This document shows, one piece after another, positions 1 to 7,769 of a DNA stretch of 64,000 nt (positions within the stretch are counted from its first letter, which is position 1; each line of letters opens with the position of its first letter). A program made the position numbers and the translations under genes. This stretch comes from an uncultured Oscillospiraceae bacterium (GTDB lineage: Bacteria; Bacillota; Clostridia; Oscillospirales; Ruminococcaceae). The DNA lies in NCBI GenBank assembly GCA_910579545.1, contig CAJTVI010000005.1:14671-78670 (forward strand), read 5' to 3'. The notes beneath the pieces were generated by a model. It saw only the letters and a list, made by a program, of their open reading frames with translations. It was not told where the DNA came from and ran no database searches.

Positions 1-1202
1 ACTATGTGGAGGACGACCTGGTCCGCTTTGCCCAAAAGGCCCGGGAATGCGGCATCGAACTCTTTGTGCTGGACGATGGCTGGTTTGGGGCCCGCAGCAG
101 CGACCGGGCCGGCCTGGGGGACTGGAAGCCCAACCCCGCCAAGCTTCCTGGCGGCGTCAAGGGCCTGGCCGAGCGGATCGAGGGGCTGGGCATGAAGTTT
201 GGGCTGTGGTTCGAGCCGGAGATGGTCAACCGGGACAGCGACCTCTTCCGGGCCCACCCGGACTACATCATCCGGACCCCTGGCCGCACCCCCTCCCACG
301 GCCGGAACCAGTTTGTGCTGGACTTTTCCCGGCCCGAGGTGGTGGACGAGATCTATCGCCAGATGTACGCCCTGCTCAGCGAGGCCCGGATCAGCTACAT
401 CAAATGGGACATGAACCGCTCCATCAGCGAGTGCTATTCCCCATCCCTGCCGGCCGACCAGCAGGGGGAGGTGTTCCACCGGTACATCTTAGGGGTGTAC
501 GACCTCCACGAGCGGCTGCTCCGGGCCTTTCCGGAGCTGCTCATCGAGTCCTGCGCCAGCGGCGGCGGCCGGTTCGACGCCGGGATGCTCTACTACGCCC
601 CTCAGGGCTGGACCTCCGACGACTCCGACGCCATCGAGCGGCTGAAGATCCAGTACGGCACCAGCCTGGTTTACCCCCTCAGCAGCATGGGGGCCCACGT
701 CTCCGCCTGTCCCAACGGCCAGGTGGGGCGCAACACCCCCATCGAGACCCGGGGCAATGTGGCCATGACGGGGGCCTTTGGCTACGAACTGGACCTTAAC
801 AAACTCAGCAGGGAGGAACTTGCGGCCGTCAAACAGCAGGTGATATTCTATAAGCAGAACCGGAAGCTGCTGGCTCAGGGGGATTTCTTCCGGCTGCTCA
901 GCCCCTTTGAGGGCAATTTCGCCGCCTGGGAAACGGCGGAGCAGGACGGCAGCCGGGCCCTGGTGACAGTGACCCGCATCCTCAGCGAGACCAACGGCCC
1001 CTACCGCCGCCTGCCTCTGCTGGGGTTGGACCCGGACCGGAAGTATCAGATCCGCAGCAGGTATCTCTCCTATGAGGCCTATGGCGATGAACTGATGCAG
1101 TTCGGCCTTATGCTGGAGGACCAGTCCTCCGGGCAGATCATCGAGGGCAGCGGCGGCTGTGAGGATTTCCGCTCTGTGGTGTATGAGGTCGTGGGGCTGT
1201 AA
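1..1202 (+). CDS. alpha-galactosidase, GH36 (3' part; 5' end outside window)
   Basis: Hydrolyses terminal alpha-galactosides such as raffinose and melibiose, probably in the cytoplasm. About 399 codons are visible and the frame is open at the left edge; GH36 enzymes are usually about 730 residues, so this is the C-terminal half with most of the catalytic barrel. Numbering from the GTG at position 6, the KWDMNR motif places the nucleophile Asp at residue 135. A WTSDDSDA motif near residues 202-209 carries the acid/base Asp, and an ESCASGGGRFD block lies between them. The family is clear; the true start cannot be seen. It converges on the AraC gene and shares a hairpin with it. Confidence 0.93.
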   Translation, partial: YVEDDLVRFAQKARECGIELFVLDDGWFGARSSDRAGLGDWKPNPAKLPGGVKGLAERIEGLGMKFGLWFEPEMVNRDSDLFRAHPDYIIRTPGRTPSHGRNQFVLDFSRPEVVDEIYRQMYALLSEARISYIKWDMNRSISECYSPSLPADQQGEVFHRYILGVYDLHERLLRAFPELLIESCASGGGRFDAGMLYYAPQGWTSDDSDAIERLKIQYGTSLVYPLSSMGAHVSACPNGQVGRNTPIETRGNVAMTGAFGYELDLNKLSREELAAVKQQVIFYKQNRKLLAQGDFFRLLSPFEGNFAAWETAEQDGSRALVTVTRILSETNGPYRRLPLLGLDPDRKYQIRSRYLSYEAYGDELMQFGLMLEDQSSGQIIEGSGGCEDFRSVVYEVVGL

Positions 1203-1237
1203 AAAACGCCCCTTTAGCGGCGGGAGTCGCTAAAGGG
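1201..1237. terminator. convergent terminator hairpin
   Basis: A perfect 10-bp stem (CCCTTTAGCG at 1210-1219 with CGCTAAAGGG at 1228-1237) sits between the convergent genes and overlaps the last codons and stop of the AraC gene. The minus-strand transcript runs from the stem into six Ts (As at 1201-1206), so it best serves the AraC gene. Confidence 0.7.
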
Positions 1238-2084
1238 ACAGGGTTTCCCGGTTGGTTTTGGTCTTTGCCTGCTCCCGCTCCCGGTAGCGTTTGGGAGACA
1301 GCCCGGTGTGCTGCTTGAAGGCCTTGTGGAAGGACTCGGTCTCCTGGTAGCCACAGGAGTAGGCGACGGCGCTGACGGGCAGCTGGGTCAGGGAGAGCAG
1401 ATGGGCCGCCCGGGTCATGCGGAAGGTCTGCAAATACTTAATGGGGGACAGCCCGGTATATTGTTTGAAGAGGGTGCTGAGGTAGCTGCGGTTCAGCCCC
1501 ACATACCGGGCGATCTCCTCCACCAGCAGGGGCTCGTGATAATGGTCCTGGATATAGCGGATGGCCTGGGCCACATAGGCGTTCTCCGGCTGGCCGGCCA
1601 GGAGCTCCCGCCTGCTCTGGGCCAGGGCGGAGAAGAAGAGCAGCAGCATGGCCTGCCGCCGGTAAACATCGCTGGTGGCGGCGTAGTTATGCTCCAGCAT
1701 GTCCATGACATACTGCTCCGGATGCAGCGTTGGGGCGCAGGTAAAGATGGGGGAGCTCTGGCTCAGGCCGATGGCATTGAGAACGCTTTTGGCCTTTTGG
1801 CCGGAGAACCCCAGCCACACGTAGGTCCAGGGGTGCTCAAGGTCCGCCGTATAGGTGGTCAGATAGTCCGGCTCGATGAGAAAGCCCTGCCCCGCCTTGA
1901 GACGGCAGGCGGTACCGTTGACCGAGAACTCCCCCTCCCCCTCCACGATGTAGTGGATGAGGAAGAAGCTGCGGACTGCGGGGCCGTACCTGTGCCCGGG
2001 CTTGGTGACCGAGCGCCCGAAGCTGTTGATGTGCAGTTCCTCTTTTTCGGCCTCCGGAAATTCAATAAAAATCGAGTTTTCCAT
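1230..2084 (-). CDS. AraC-family transcriptional regulator
   Basis: 284-residue one-component regulator. The N-terminal half (about 1-150) is a cupin-like ligand-binding domain ending in a PWTYVWLGF-type segment. The C-terminal half (about 180-280) has two helix-turn-helix units, LLVEEIARYVGLNRSYLSTLFK and a second unit ending GLSPKRYRE. The ATG at 2084 was chosen because GAGGG lies about 6 nt upstream and the cupin domain starts directly after it; upstream in-frame codons run into the divergent gene. Neighbours suggest control of the alpha-galactosidase or of the divergent membrane protein. That is inference. Confidence 0.88.
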   Translation of the reverse strand: MENSIFIEFPEAEKEELHINSFGRSVTKPGHRYGPAVRSFFLIHYIVEGEGEFSVNGTACRLKAGQGFLIEPDYLTTYTADLEHPWTYVWLGFSGQKAKSVLNAIGLSQSSPIFTCAPTLHPEQYVMDMLEHNYAATSDVYRRQAMLLLFFSALAQSRRELLAGQPENAYVAQAIRYIQDHYHEPLLVEEIARYVGLNRSYLSTLFKQYTGLSPIKYLQTFRMTRAAHLLSLTQLPVSAVAYSCGYQETESFHKAFKQHTGLSPKRYREREQAKTKTNRETLSL

Positions 2085-2112
2085 AATACCCTCACAGAAA
2101 GGACGATCCTTG
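2085..2112. promoter_or_regulatory. 28-bp divergent start-codon gap
   Basis: Only 28 bp separate the start codons of the AraC and YczE-type genes. It holds both ribosome sites (GAGGG on the minus strand, AAAGGA on the plus strand) and no room for a promoter. Promoters must therefore lie inside the opposite coding sequence, or one transcript reads in from further away. Confidence 0.6.
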
Positions 2113-2793
2113 ATGGAACATTCCAAGCATTCCCTGATCCGCGTTCTGGCGGTGATAGCGGGCATCCTGATGGTGGGCGCCGCCGTGGGGCTGTTCAAGC
2201 TGGCGGAGATGGGCGCGGACCCCTTTACCGCCATGAATACCGGCATCAGCTCGGTGCTGCATCTGCAGTTTGGGACCCTGCAGCTCCTTGTCAACGCGGG
2301 TATTTTGCTGCTGATCTTGCTGTTTAAGCGCCAATTTATCGGCTTTGGGACCATCTTCAACATGGTCTTTGTGGGCTATACGGCGGACCTGCTGATCTGG
2401 CTGATGGCTAAGCTGGGCATCCGCTTTTCCTCCATCCTGGTCCGGGGCGCCGTTCTGGCTGCGGCTGCGCTGCTCATCTGCGTGGGCGACGCCCTGTATA
2501 TCTCTGCTGACATGGGGATGTCCCCCTATGACGCTGCCGGTTATGTGGTGGAAGCCCTGACAAAGGGGCGTATTCCATTCCGCGCCGCCAGGATCCTGCT
2601 GGATGCCGTTTGCGTGGGCATTGCCTTCTTTACCGGCTGCCAGGCGGGTATCCAGTGGAAGATCATCGGCATTGGCACCATCCTGCTGACCTTCTGCACC
2701 GGGCCGCTGATCCAGTTTTTCCGCGTCCACTGGAGCGACCCCCTGCTGGCAAAGATGGCCGCGGCAAAGACGGCCGCACAGAAAAAGCCGTGA
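2113..2793 (+). CDS. YczE/YyaS/YitT-family membrane protein
   Basis: 226-residue integral membrane protein with about five to six hydrophobic segments, beginning IRVLAVIAGILMVGAAVG and including the family-like stretches ADPFTAMNTGIS and DMGMSPYDAAGYVV, an internal repeat typical of YczE-type proteins. Family function is poorly defined; some members are linked to export or lipopeptide production. The ATG at 2113 has AAAGGA about 9 nt upstream. The C-terminus is a short Lys/Ala-rich cytoplasmic tail. It is divergent from the AraC gene with a very short gap, which suggests co-regulation. Confidence 0.82.
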   Translation: MEHSKHSLIRVLAVIAGILMVGAAVGLFKLAEMGADPFTAMNTGISSVLHLQFGTLQLLVNAGILLLILLFKRQFIGFGTIFNMVFVGYTADLLIWLMAKLGIRFSSILVRGAVLAAAALLICVGDALYISADMGMSPYDAAGYVVEALTKGRIPFRAARILLDAVCVGIAFFTGCQAGIQWKIIGIGTILLTFCTGPLIQFFRVHWSDPLLAKMAAAKTAAQKKP

Positions 2794-2880
2794 TTATACA
2801 CTGTTATTAAAAGATTGGCATCTGTCAGCAGCCTGCCCGTATTGCCGCCCCGCCCGCGCCCCTGGCGGCGGCCCGGCGGT

Positions 2881-3711
2881 TTATGCAGGGGGGTTTGGCT
2901 TAGCCGGTATCTCGATCTGCACAAGCGCGTCCTCTGCGCGGTCGATCACGTTTTTGTTGATAATGGTCTCATACGAGAACCCCGACAGCGCAAGGCCGTG
3001 CCGGGCGGCATACCCGAAGATCCTTTGGTAGCACTGCACAGCGTTTTTTCCTGAATCCGTATAGAATGCGCGTACATAGTTTCCGGCGGGCTGCGTATGC
3101 AGCCCCTCTTTTTTTATGGGAAAGGGGATCTCGATAAAAAGCTTGGAATAATCCTCAAAATCGCCGTTTTGCAGGCTGTTTACCGCGATCATGGTTCCGT
3201 AGGAGGCGTCGTGCAGGCGGCGCAGCCGGTATTTTTTTGTTTGGGCGGTGATCATTTCCACCTGCCTGTCAAAGGGAGTGTGCCGGTCGATGTCCACCGT
3301 AACAAAACAGCTTGCCTTTTTATGCACAAGGCTGATTTCTGACAGGTCCATCGTCAGCAGGGTCTGCATATTCCGGCGGTGGAGGCAAAGCGTCTTCTGC
3401 ACCGCCCGCAGACGCGCCATCGTCTGGTTCAGCGCCTCGATCTGTTCCCCCAAAAGCCGCTCCATGCCGGCGGCAGAACGGTTTTTCATAAATGCCTGGA
3501 TCTCCTCGATCGGCACGTCCAGCTCCCGCAGCAGCAGGATCGTTTCCAGGAGGGCGCTTTGACAGTAGCTGTAATACCGGTACCCGTTTTCGGGGTTGAC
3601 AAGCGCCGGCCGAAAAAGGCCGATCTCGTCGTACCACATCAGGGTCTTTTTATTGATCCCATGCAAAGCCGCAAACTGGCCGATGGTGAGCAGCCTGCCT
3701 TTTTTCTCCAT
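2881..3711 (-). CDS. MerR-family regulator with BmrR/GyrI-like effector domain
   Basis: 276 residues. The N-terminal winged helix (about 8-75) has the MerR signature TIGQFAALHGINKKTLMWYD and the wing NGYRYYS. A coiled-coil linker (about 80-120) follows. The C-terminal domain (about 135-276) resembles the drug-binding GyrI-like domain of BmrR. The ATG at 3711 has a GGGGGAGG ribosome site 8 nt upstream. It is divergent from a MATE exporter whose promoter has the long spacer and central dyad typical of MerR targets, so it is probably a drug-responsive activator of that exporter (strong inference). Confidence 0.88.
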   Translation of the reverse strand: MEKKGRLLTIGQFAALHGINKKTLMWYDEIGLFRPALVNPENGYRYYSYCQSALLETILLLRELDVPIEEIQAFMKNRSAAGMERLLGEQIEALNQTMARLRAVQKTLCLHRRNMQTLLTMDLSEISLVHKKASCFVTVDIDRHTPFDRQVEMITAQTKKYRLRRLHDASYGTMIAVNSLQNGDFEDYSKLFIEIPFPIKKEGLHTQPAGNYVRAFYTDSGKNAVQCYQRIFGYAARHGLALSGFSYETIINKNVIDRAEDALVQIEIPAKPNPPA

Positions 3712-3727
3712 CCTGCCAACCTCCCCC

Positions 3728-3758
3728 TTGACCGTACAGTTACTGTATCGTTTATTAT
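3728..3758 (+). promoter_or_regulatory. MerR-type promoter with central dyad (MATE gene)
   Basis: -35 TTGACC (3728-3733) and -10 TATTAT (3753-3758) are 19 bp apart, the long spacer that MerR activators untwist. Inside the spacer is a perfect 13-bp dyad, TACAGT-T-ACTGTA (3735-3747). Transcription would start about 35 nt before the MATE start codon. Confidence 0.78.
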
Positions 3759-3828
3759 AGGCCATGGTTCCCCCAATAACAAGCAAAAAGGAGAAAAAAA
3801 GTGAACGGTCAAACTGCCTATAATAAAC
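3750..3828. repeat. 13-bp inverted repeat around the MATE start
   Basis: GTTTATTATAGGC (3750-3762), which contains the plus-strand -10, recurs exactly as its reverse complement at 3816-3828 inside the first codons of the MATE gene. The second copy presents the same -10-like box on the minus strand, towards the MerR gene. Confidence 0.55.
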
Positions 3829-5132
3829 CTGTAACATTAAAAAACATCCTCAAATTTGCGGTTCCCACCATTGCAATGTCTGTTTTTATGTCCTTTTATA
3901 CCATGGTCGACGGCCTGTTTGTCTCAAACCTGATCGGCACAAGCGCGCTGTCGGCCATTAACCTGACGGCCCCGGTCATTCAGGTGGTAACAGCCATTTC
4001 CACCATGCTGGCAACCGGCGGGAGCGCGGTCATCATGAAGAAGATGGGCGAGCAAAAGCCCAAAGAGGCCAGGGAGGATTTTACCTTCCTGATCCTGGTA
4101 AACGTGGTCGTTGGCCTGGTTATGACGATGCTTGGTTACTGCCTGATGGAAAGGATCTTTGGCGGCATGGGCCTGTCCACCGAGGTTGCGGGCTACTGTA
4201 CCTCATACCTCAGCCGCTATCTTCTGTTTACGGTCCCGATCCTCTTGATGAACAATTTTACCCTCTATATGATCGCCGCCGAGAAGGCGGCCCTGTCCCT
4301 GATCTGCTCCGTGTCCGGCGGCATACTGAACATTGTGCTTGACTATGTGTTTATCGGCCTTTTGGAGATGGGGATCAGCGGCGCGGCGATCGCCACGGGG
4401 CTGGGCTACTCGGTAACCGCCGTTGTTGGCCTGTTTGTGTTCTGCCGCAAAAAGAGCCTTTTGCACTTTGCAAGGCCCGTTTTTCGCTTTAAGGTCCTTG
4501 CGGGCGCGGCGGCAAACGGATGCTCTGAAATGGCGACCGCCCTGGTTACGGGCATTATTACGATGATGTTCAACTGGACGATGCTTTGCTATGTTGGCGA
4601 GGACGGCGTTGCCGCCGTGACCATCATCATGTATGTTTTGATGTTTGCAAGCTCCCTTTATACGGGGTATTCCTATGGCGTTGCCCCCATGCTCAGCTAC
4701 TATTACGGCGCGGAGAACCACAACAAGCTGAAACAGCTGGTTTCCACCAGCCTTAAGGTGATTGCCGTGATCTCCCTTGCAACAGCGGCAGCCTCCTTTG
4801 CCGCCACAAGGCCGCTGGTATCCATTTTTGCCCGGCCGGATGACCCGGTCTATGAGCTGGCCGTTGCCGGGAACCAGATCTGCACCCTGGCGCTGTTTTT
4901 TATCGGCTTTAACATCTTTGCCAGCGGGATGTTTACCGCATTGTCCAATGGGATCGTCTCCGCGGTCCTCGCCTTTTCCCGCTCCTTTGTATTCATGCTG
5001 ATCGCCATGCTGACCCTGCCCGCAATGCTTGGGGTAAACGGCATCTGGCTGGCCACGCCGGCGGCCGAGCTGATGGCTTTGGGCCTGTCGCTGTTTATGT
5101 TTTGGAAAAACCGGCCGCGGTATCACTATTGA
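3801..5132 (+). CDS. MATE-family multidrug efflux transporter
   Basis: 443 residues, the usual MATE length, with 12 predicted membrane helices in two six-helix halves. The first half starts FAVPTIAMSVFMSFYTMVDGLFVSNLIG, with the typical D-x-x-F-V region, and the second at about residue 230 (AAANGCSEMATALVTGI). It would export cationic drugs or metabolites in exchange for Na+ or H+. The start is GTG at 3801, 7 nt after AAGGAG. The divergent MerR-type regulator and its promoter indicate drug-induced expression. Confidence 0.92.
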   Translation: MNGQTAYNKPVTLKNILKFAVPTIAMSVFMSFYTMVDGLFVSNLIGTSALSAINLTAPVIQVVTAISTMLATGGSAVIMKKMGEQKPKEAREDFTFLILVNVVVGLVMTMLGYCLMERIFGGMGLSTEVAGYCTSYLSRYLLFTVPILLMNNFTLYMIAAEKAALSLICSVSGGILNIVLDYVFIGLLEMGISGAAIATGLGYSVTAVVGLFVFCRKKSLLHFARPVFRFKVLAGAAANGCSEMATALVTGIITMMFNWTMLCYVGEDGVAAVTIIMYVLMFASSLYTGYSYGVAPMLSYYYGAENHNKLKQLVSTSLKVIAVISLATAAASFAATRPLVSIFARPDDPVYELAVAGNQICTLALFFIGFNIFASGMFTALSNGIVSAVLAFSRSFVFMLIAMLTLPAMLGVNGIWLATPAAELMALGLSLFMFWKNRPRYHY

Positions 5133-5140
5133 CTGTGCCT

Positions 5141-5169
5141 TTGACTTTTGCGCCGGGCTGTGGCATACT
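5141..5169 (+). promoter_or_regulatory. candidate promoter of asnA
   Basis: TTGACT (5141-5146), a 17-bp spacer, then CATACT (5164-5169), about 60 nt upstream of the asnA start. The -35 is near consensus; the -10 matches four of six bases. Confidence 0.5.
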
Positions 5170-5232
5170 TTATGGTATTAAAGCGCACGGCCGCCTTTTG
5201 GGAGCCGCGCGGTGGGAGAGGAAGGAAAGCGT

Positions 5233-6246
5233 ATGAGCCAGATCGTGATCCCCGAGGGGTACCGCCCCGTATTGGATCTGTACGACACCCAAAAGGCCAT
5301 TGGCCTGATCAAGCGGCTGTTTGAGGACCTTTTGTGCGGGGCGCTGAACCTGCGCCGGGTTTCGGCGCCGCTGTTTGTGGAGGCCGCCACCGGCCTGAAC
5401 GACGACTTGAACGGGGTGGAGCGGCCGGTGGATTTTTCGATCCGGGATACCGGCACCCGCGCCCAGGTGGTGCACAGCCTTGCCAAGTGGAAGCGGCAGG
5501 CCCTGCATGACTACGGCTTTGCGCCGGACACCGGCCTGTATGCCGACATGAACGCCATCCGCCGGGATGAGGAGCTGGACAACCTGCACTCGGTGTATGT
5601 GGACCAGTGGGACTGGGAGAAGATCATCACACCCGAACAGCGCAATACGGCCTACCTGCAAAGCGTGGTGGAGCGGATCGTGGGGGCGATCTGCGAGACC
5701 GAAAAAACCCTGCGGGCGCTTTTTCCGCAGCTGGTGCAGCACCCGATGCTGACCCGCGGGGTAAGCTATATCACCACCCAGCAGCTGGAGGACCTCTACC
5801 CCGCCCTTTCGCCCAAGGAGCGGGAAAACGCCTATGTAAAAGAGCACAAGACGGTGTTTTTGATGCAGATCGGCGCGGCGCTTAGGAGCGGCAAACCCCA
5901 CGACGGCCGCGCGCCGGACTACGACGACTGGGCGCTGAACGGCGACATCCTGTTTTGGAGCGACACCCTGGGCCAGGCGTTTGAGGTGTCCAGCATGGGC
6001 ATCCGGGTAAGCCCCGAGAGCCTGGACGCCCAGCTGCGCATCGCGGGCTGCGACGACCGGCGCAGCCTGCCCTTCCACAAGGCGCTGCTGGCCGGCCAGC
6101 TGCCGCTGACCATTGGGGGCGGCATTGGCCAGAGCCGGCTGTGCATGCTGCTGCTGGGCAGCGCCCACATTGGCGAGGTGCAGGCCAGCGTGTGGGACGC
6201 CGATACCCGCGCCGCCTGTGCGGCTGCCGGCATCCCGATTTTGTAA
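5233..6246 (+). CDS. asnA: aspartate--ammonia ligase
   Basis: 337 residues (E. coli AsnA is 330). Makes asparagine from aspartate, ammonia and ATP in the cytosol. Family stretches visible along the chain include RRVSAPLFVEAATGLNDDLNGVERPV, the LHSVYVDQWDWEK region, and the C-terminal GGGIGQSRLCMLLL class II synthetase-like motif. The ATG at 5233 follows AAGGAAA; a GTG further upstream lacks support. It is a single-gene unit bounded by its own promoter and a strong bidirectional terminator. Confidence 0.96.
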   Translation: MSQIVIPEGYRPVLDLYDTQKAIGLIKRLFEDLLCGALNLRRVSAPLFVEAATGLNDDLNGVERPVDFSIRDTGTRAQVVHSLAKWKRQALHDYGFAPDTGLYADMNAIRRDEELDNLHSVYVDQWDWEKIITPEQRNTAYLQSVVERIVGAICETEKTLRALFPQLVQHPMLTRGVSYITTQQLEDLYPALSPKERENAYVKEHKTVFLMQIGAALRSGKPHDGRAPDYDDWALNGDILFWSDTLGQAFEVSSMGIRVSPESLDAQLRIAGCDDRRSLPFHKALLAGQLPLTIGGGIGQSRLCMLLLGSAHIGEVQASVWDADTRAACAAAGIPIL

Positions 6247-6270
6247 CTGCCTTTGCGGATCAAGTGCAGC

Positions 6271-6305
6271 AAAGCGGGCCGGAGAAGCTTTCTCCGGCCC
6301 GCTTT
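6271..6305. terminator. bidirectional terminator asnA/metY
   Basis: A perfect 16-bp stem with a 3-nt loop. The arms (6271-6286 and 6290-6305) begin AAAGCGGGCC and end with its complement, so both strands finish in T-rich sequence. It separates two convergent genes. Confidence 0.85.
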
Positions 6306-6314
6306 ATCTGTGTT

Positions 6315-7598
6315 TTACGCCAGGGCGGCAAAGCCCTTTTCGAGGTCCGCAAGGATGTCGTCGATATGCTCGGTGCCGATCGACAGGCGGATGGTGCCCG
6401 GCTTGATGCCCTGATCCAGCAGCTCCTGTTCGCTGAGCTGGGAATGGGTGGTGGTGGCCGGGTGGATGACAAGGCTCTTGACGTCGGCCACGTTGGCCAG
6501 CAGCGAGAATATCTCGAGATGGTCGATAAAGGCGTGGGCCGCGGCCTGCCCGCCCTTGATCTCAAAGGTAAAGATCGAGCCGCCGCCCTGCGGGAAGTAC
6601 CGCTCGTACAGGGCATGGTCGGGGTGGTCCGGCAGGCTGGGGTGGTTGACCCACTCGACCTTGGGATGCGCGGCCAGGTATTTTACCACCTGGAGGGCGT
6701 TCTGCACATGCCGTTCGAGGCGCAGCGAGAGGGTCTCGACCCCCTGCAGCAGCAAAAAGGCGTTGAAGGGCGAGATGGCCGCGCCGGTATCCCGCAGCAG
6801 GATCGCCCGGATATAGGTGACAAAGGCGGCCGGGCCGGCGGCGTCCGCAAACGAAACGCCATGGTAGCTGGGGTTGGGCTGGGCGATGGGGGCATACCTT
6901 CCGCTTGCCTTCCAGTCGAAGCTGCCGGCGTCCACAATGACGCCGCCCAGGGTGGTGCCGTGGCCGCCGATGAATTTGGTGGCCGAATGGACCACAATGT
7001 CCGCCCCGTGCTCGATGGGCCGGATGAGGTAGGGGGTGCCAAAGGTGTTGTCGATGACCAGCGGCAGGCCGTGCCTGTGGGCGATGGCCGCGATGGCGTC
7101 GATGTCCGGGATGTCGCTGTTGGGGTTGCCCAGGGTCTCAAGGTAAACCGCCTTGGTGTTGGGCTGGATGGCGCCTTCCAGCTCGGCCAGGTCATGCGCG
7201 TTTACAAAGGTCGTGCTCACCCCAAACTGCGGCAGGGTGTGGGCCAGCAGGTTATAGCTGCCGCCATAGATGGTTTTTTGCGCCACAATATGCTCCCCCG
7301 CCTGGGCCAGCGCCTGGATGGTGTAGGCAATGGCCGCGGCGCCCGAGGCGGTCGCAAGCGCCGCGACGCCCCCCTCAAGGGCCGCGATCCGCTTTTCCAG
7401 CACGTCCTGGGTGGAGTTGGTGAGCCGGCCGTAGATGTTGCCGGCGTCCGCAAGGCCAAACCGGGCCGCAGCGTGGGCCGAATTGCGGAACACATAGCTG
7501 GTGGTCTGGTAGATGGGCACCGCGCGGGCGTCGGTGGCGGGGTCCGGCTGCTCCTGCCCGACATGCAGCTGCAGGGTCTCGAAACGATAGTTGCTCAT
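6315..7598 (-). CDS. metY: O-acetylhomoserine sulfhydrylase (PLP)
   Basis: 427 residues. Cys/Met-metabolism PLP enzyme that replaces the acetyl group of O-acetylhomoserine with sulfide to give homocysteine. The PLP lysine is K208 in SATKFIGGHG. Other family marks are YGRLTNSTQ near 56-64, the ETLGNPNSDIPD loop near 154-166 and VIDNTFGTPY. Two near-identical GAGGGGAATT ribosome-site sequences lie 16 nt apart just upstream of the ATG. Together with cysK downstream of the Rrf2 operator, it forms the sulfide-assimilation pair of this strain; whether it is co-transcribed with cysK is unclear, since a weak terminator lies between them. Confidence 0.94.
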   Translation of the reverse strand: MSNYRFETLQLHVGQEQPDPATDARAVPIYQTTSYVFRNSAHAAARFGLADAGNIYGRLTNSTQDVLEKRIAALEGGVAALATASGAAAIAYTIQALAQAGEHIVAQKTIYGGSYNLLAHTLPQFGVSTTFVNAHDLAELEGAIQPNTKAVYLETLGNPNSDIPDIDAIAAIAHRHGLPLVIDNTFGTPYLIRPIEHGADIVVHSATKFIGGHGTTLGGVIVDAGSFDWKASGRYAPIAQPNPSYHGVSFADAAGPAAFVTYIRAILLRDTGAAISPFNAFLLLQGVETLSLRLERHVQNALQVVKYLAAHPKVEWVNHPSLPDHPDHALYERYFPQGGGSIFTFEIKGGQAAAHAFIDHLEIFSLLANVADVKSLVIHPATTTHSQLSEQELLDQGIKPGTIRLSIGTEHIDDILADLEKGFAALA

Positions 7599-7647
7599 GA
7601 TTGCAATTCCCCTCTATAAAAATTCCCCTCTGTATGCGGCGGTTCAA

Positions 7648-7680
7648 TAAAAAACAAAGCCGCAAATGCTGCTGGGCGGC
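7648..7680 (-). terminator. weak terminator between cysK and metY
   Basis: On the minus strand GCCGC (7676-7680) can pair with GCGGC (7659-7663), followed by TTTGTTTTTT. The stem is only 5 bp, so partial read-through into metY is likely. Confidence 0.4.
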
Positions 7681-7769
7681 CGCGTTTTCTTATCTCACCA
7701 CCGCTTAAACCGCCAGATGGCCGCCCTTTGCTTGGGCGTTTTGCCTTGCCAGCGGCGGCTGGCAGCTGG

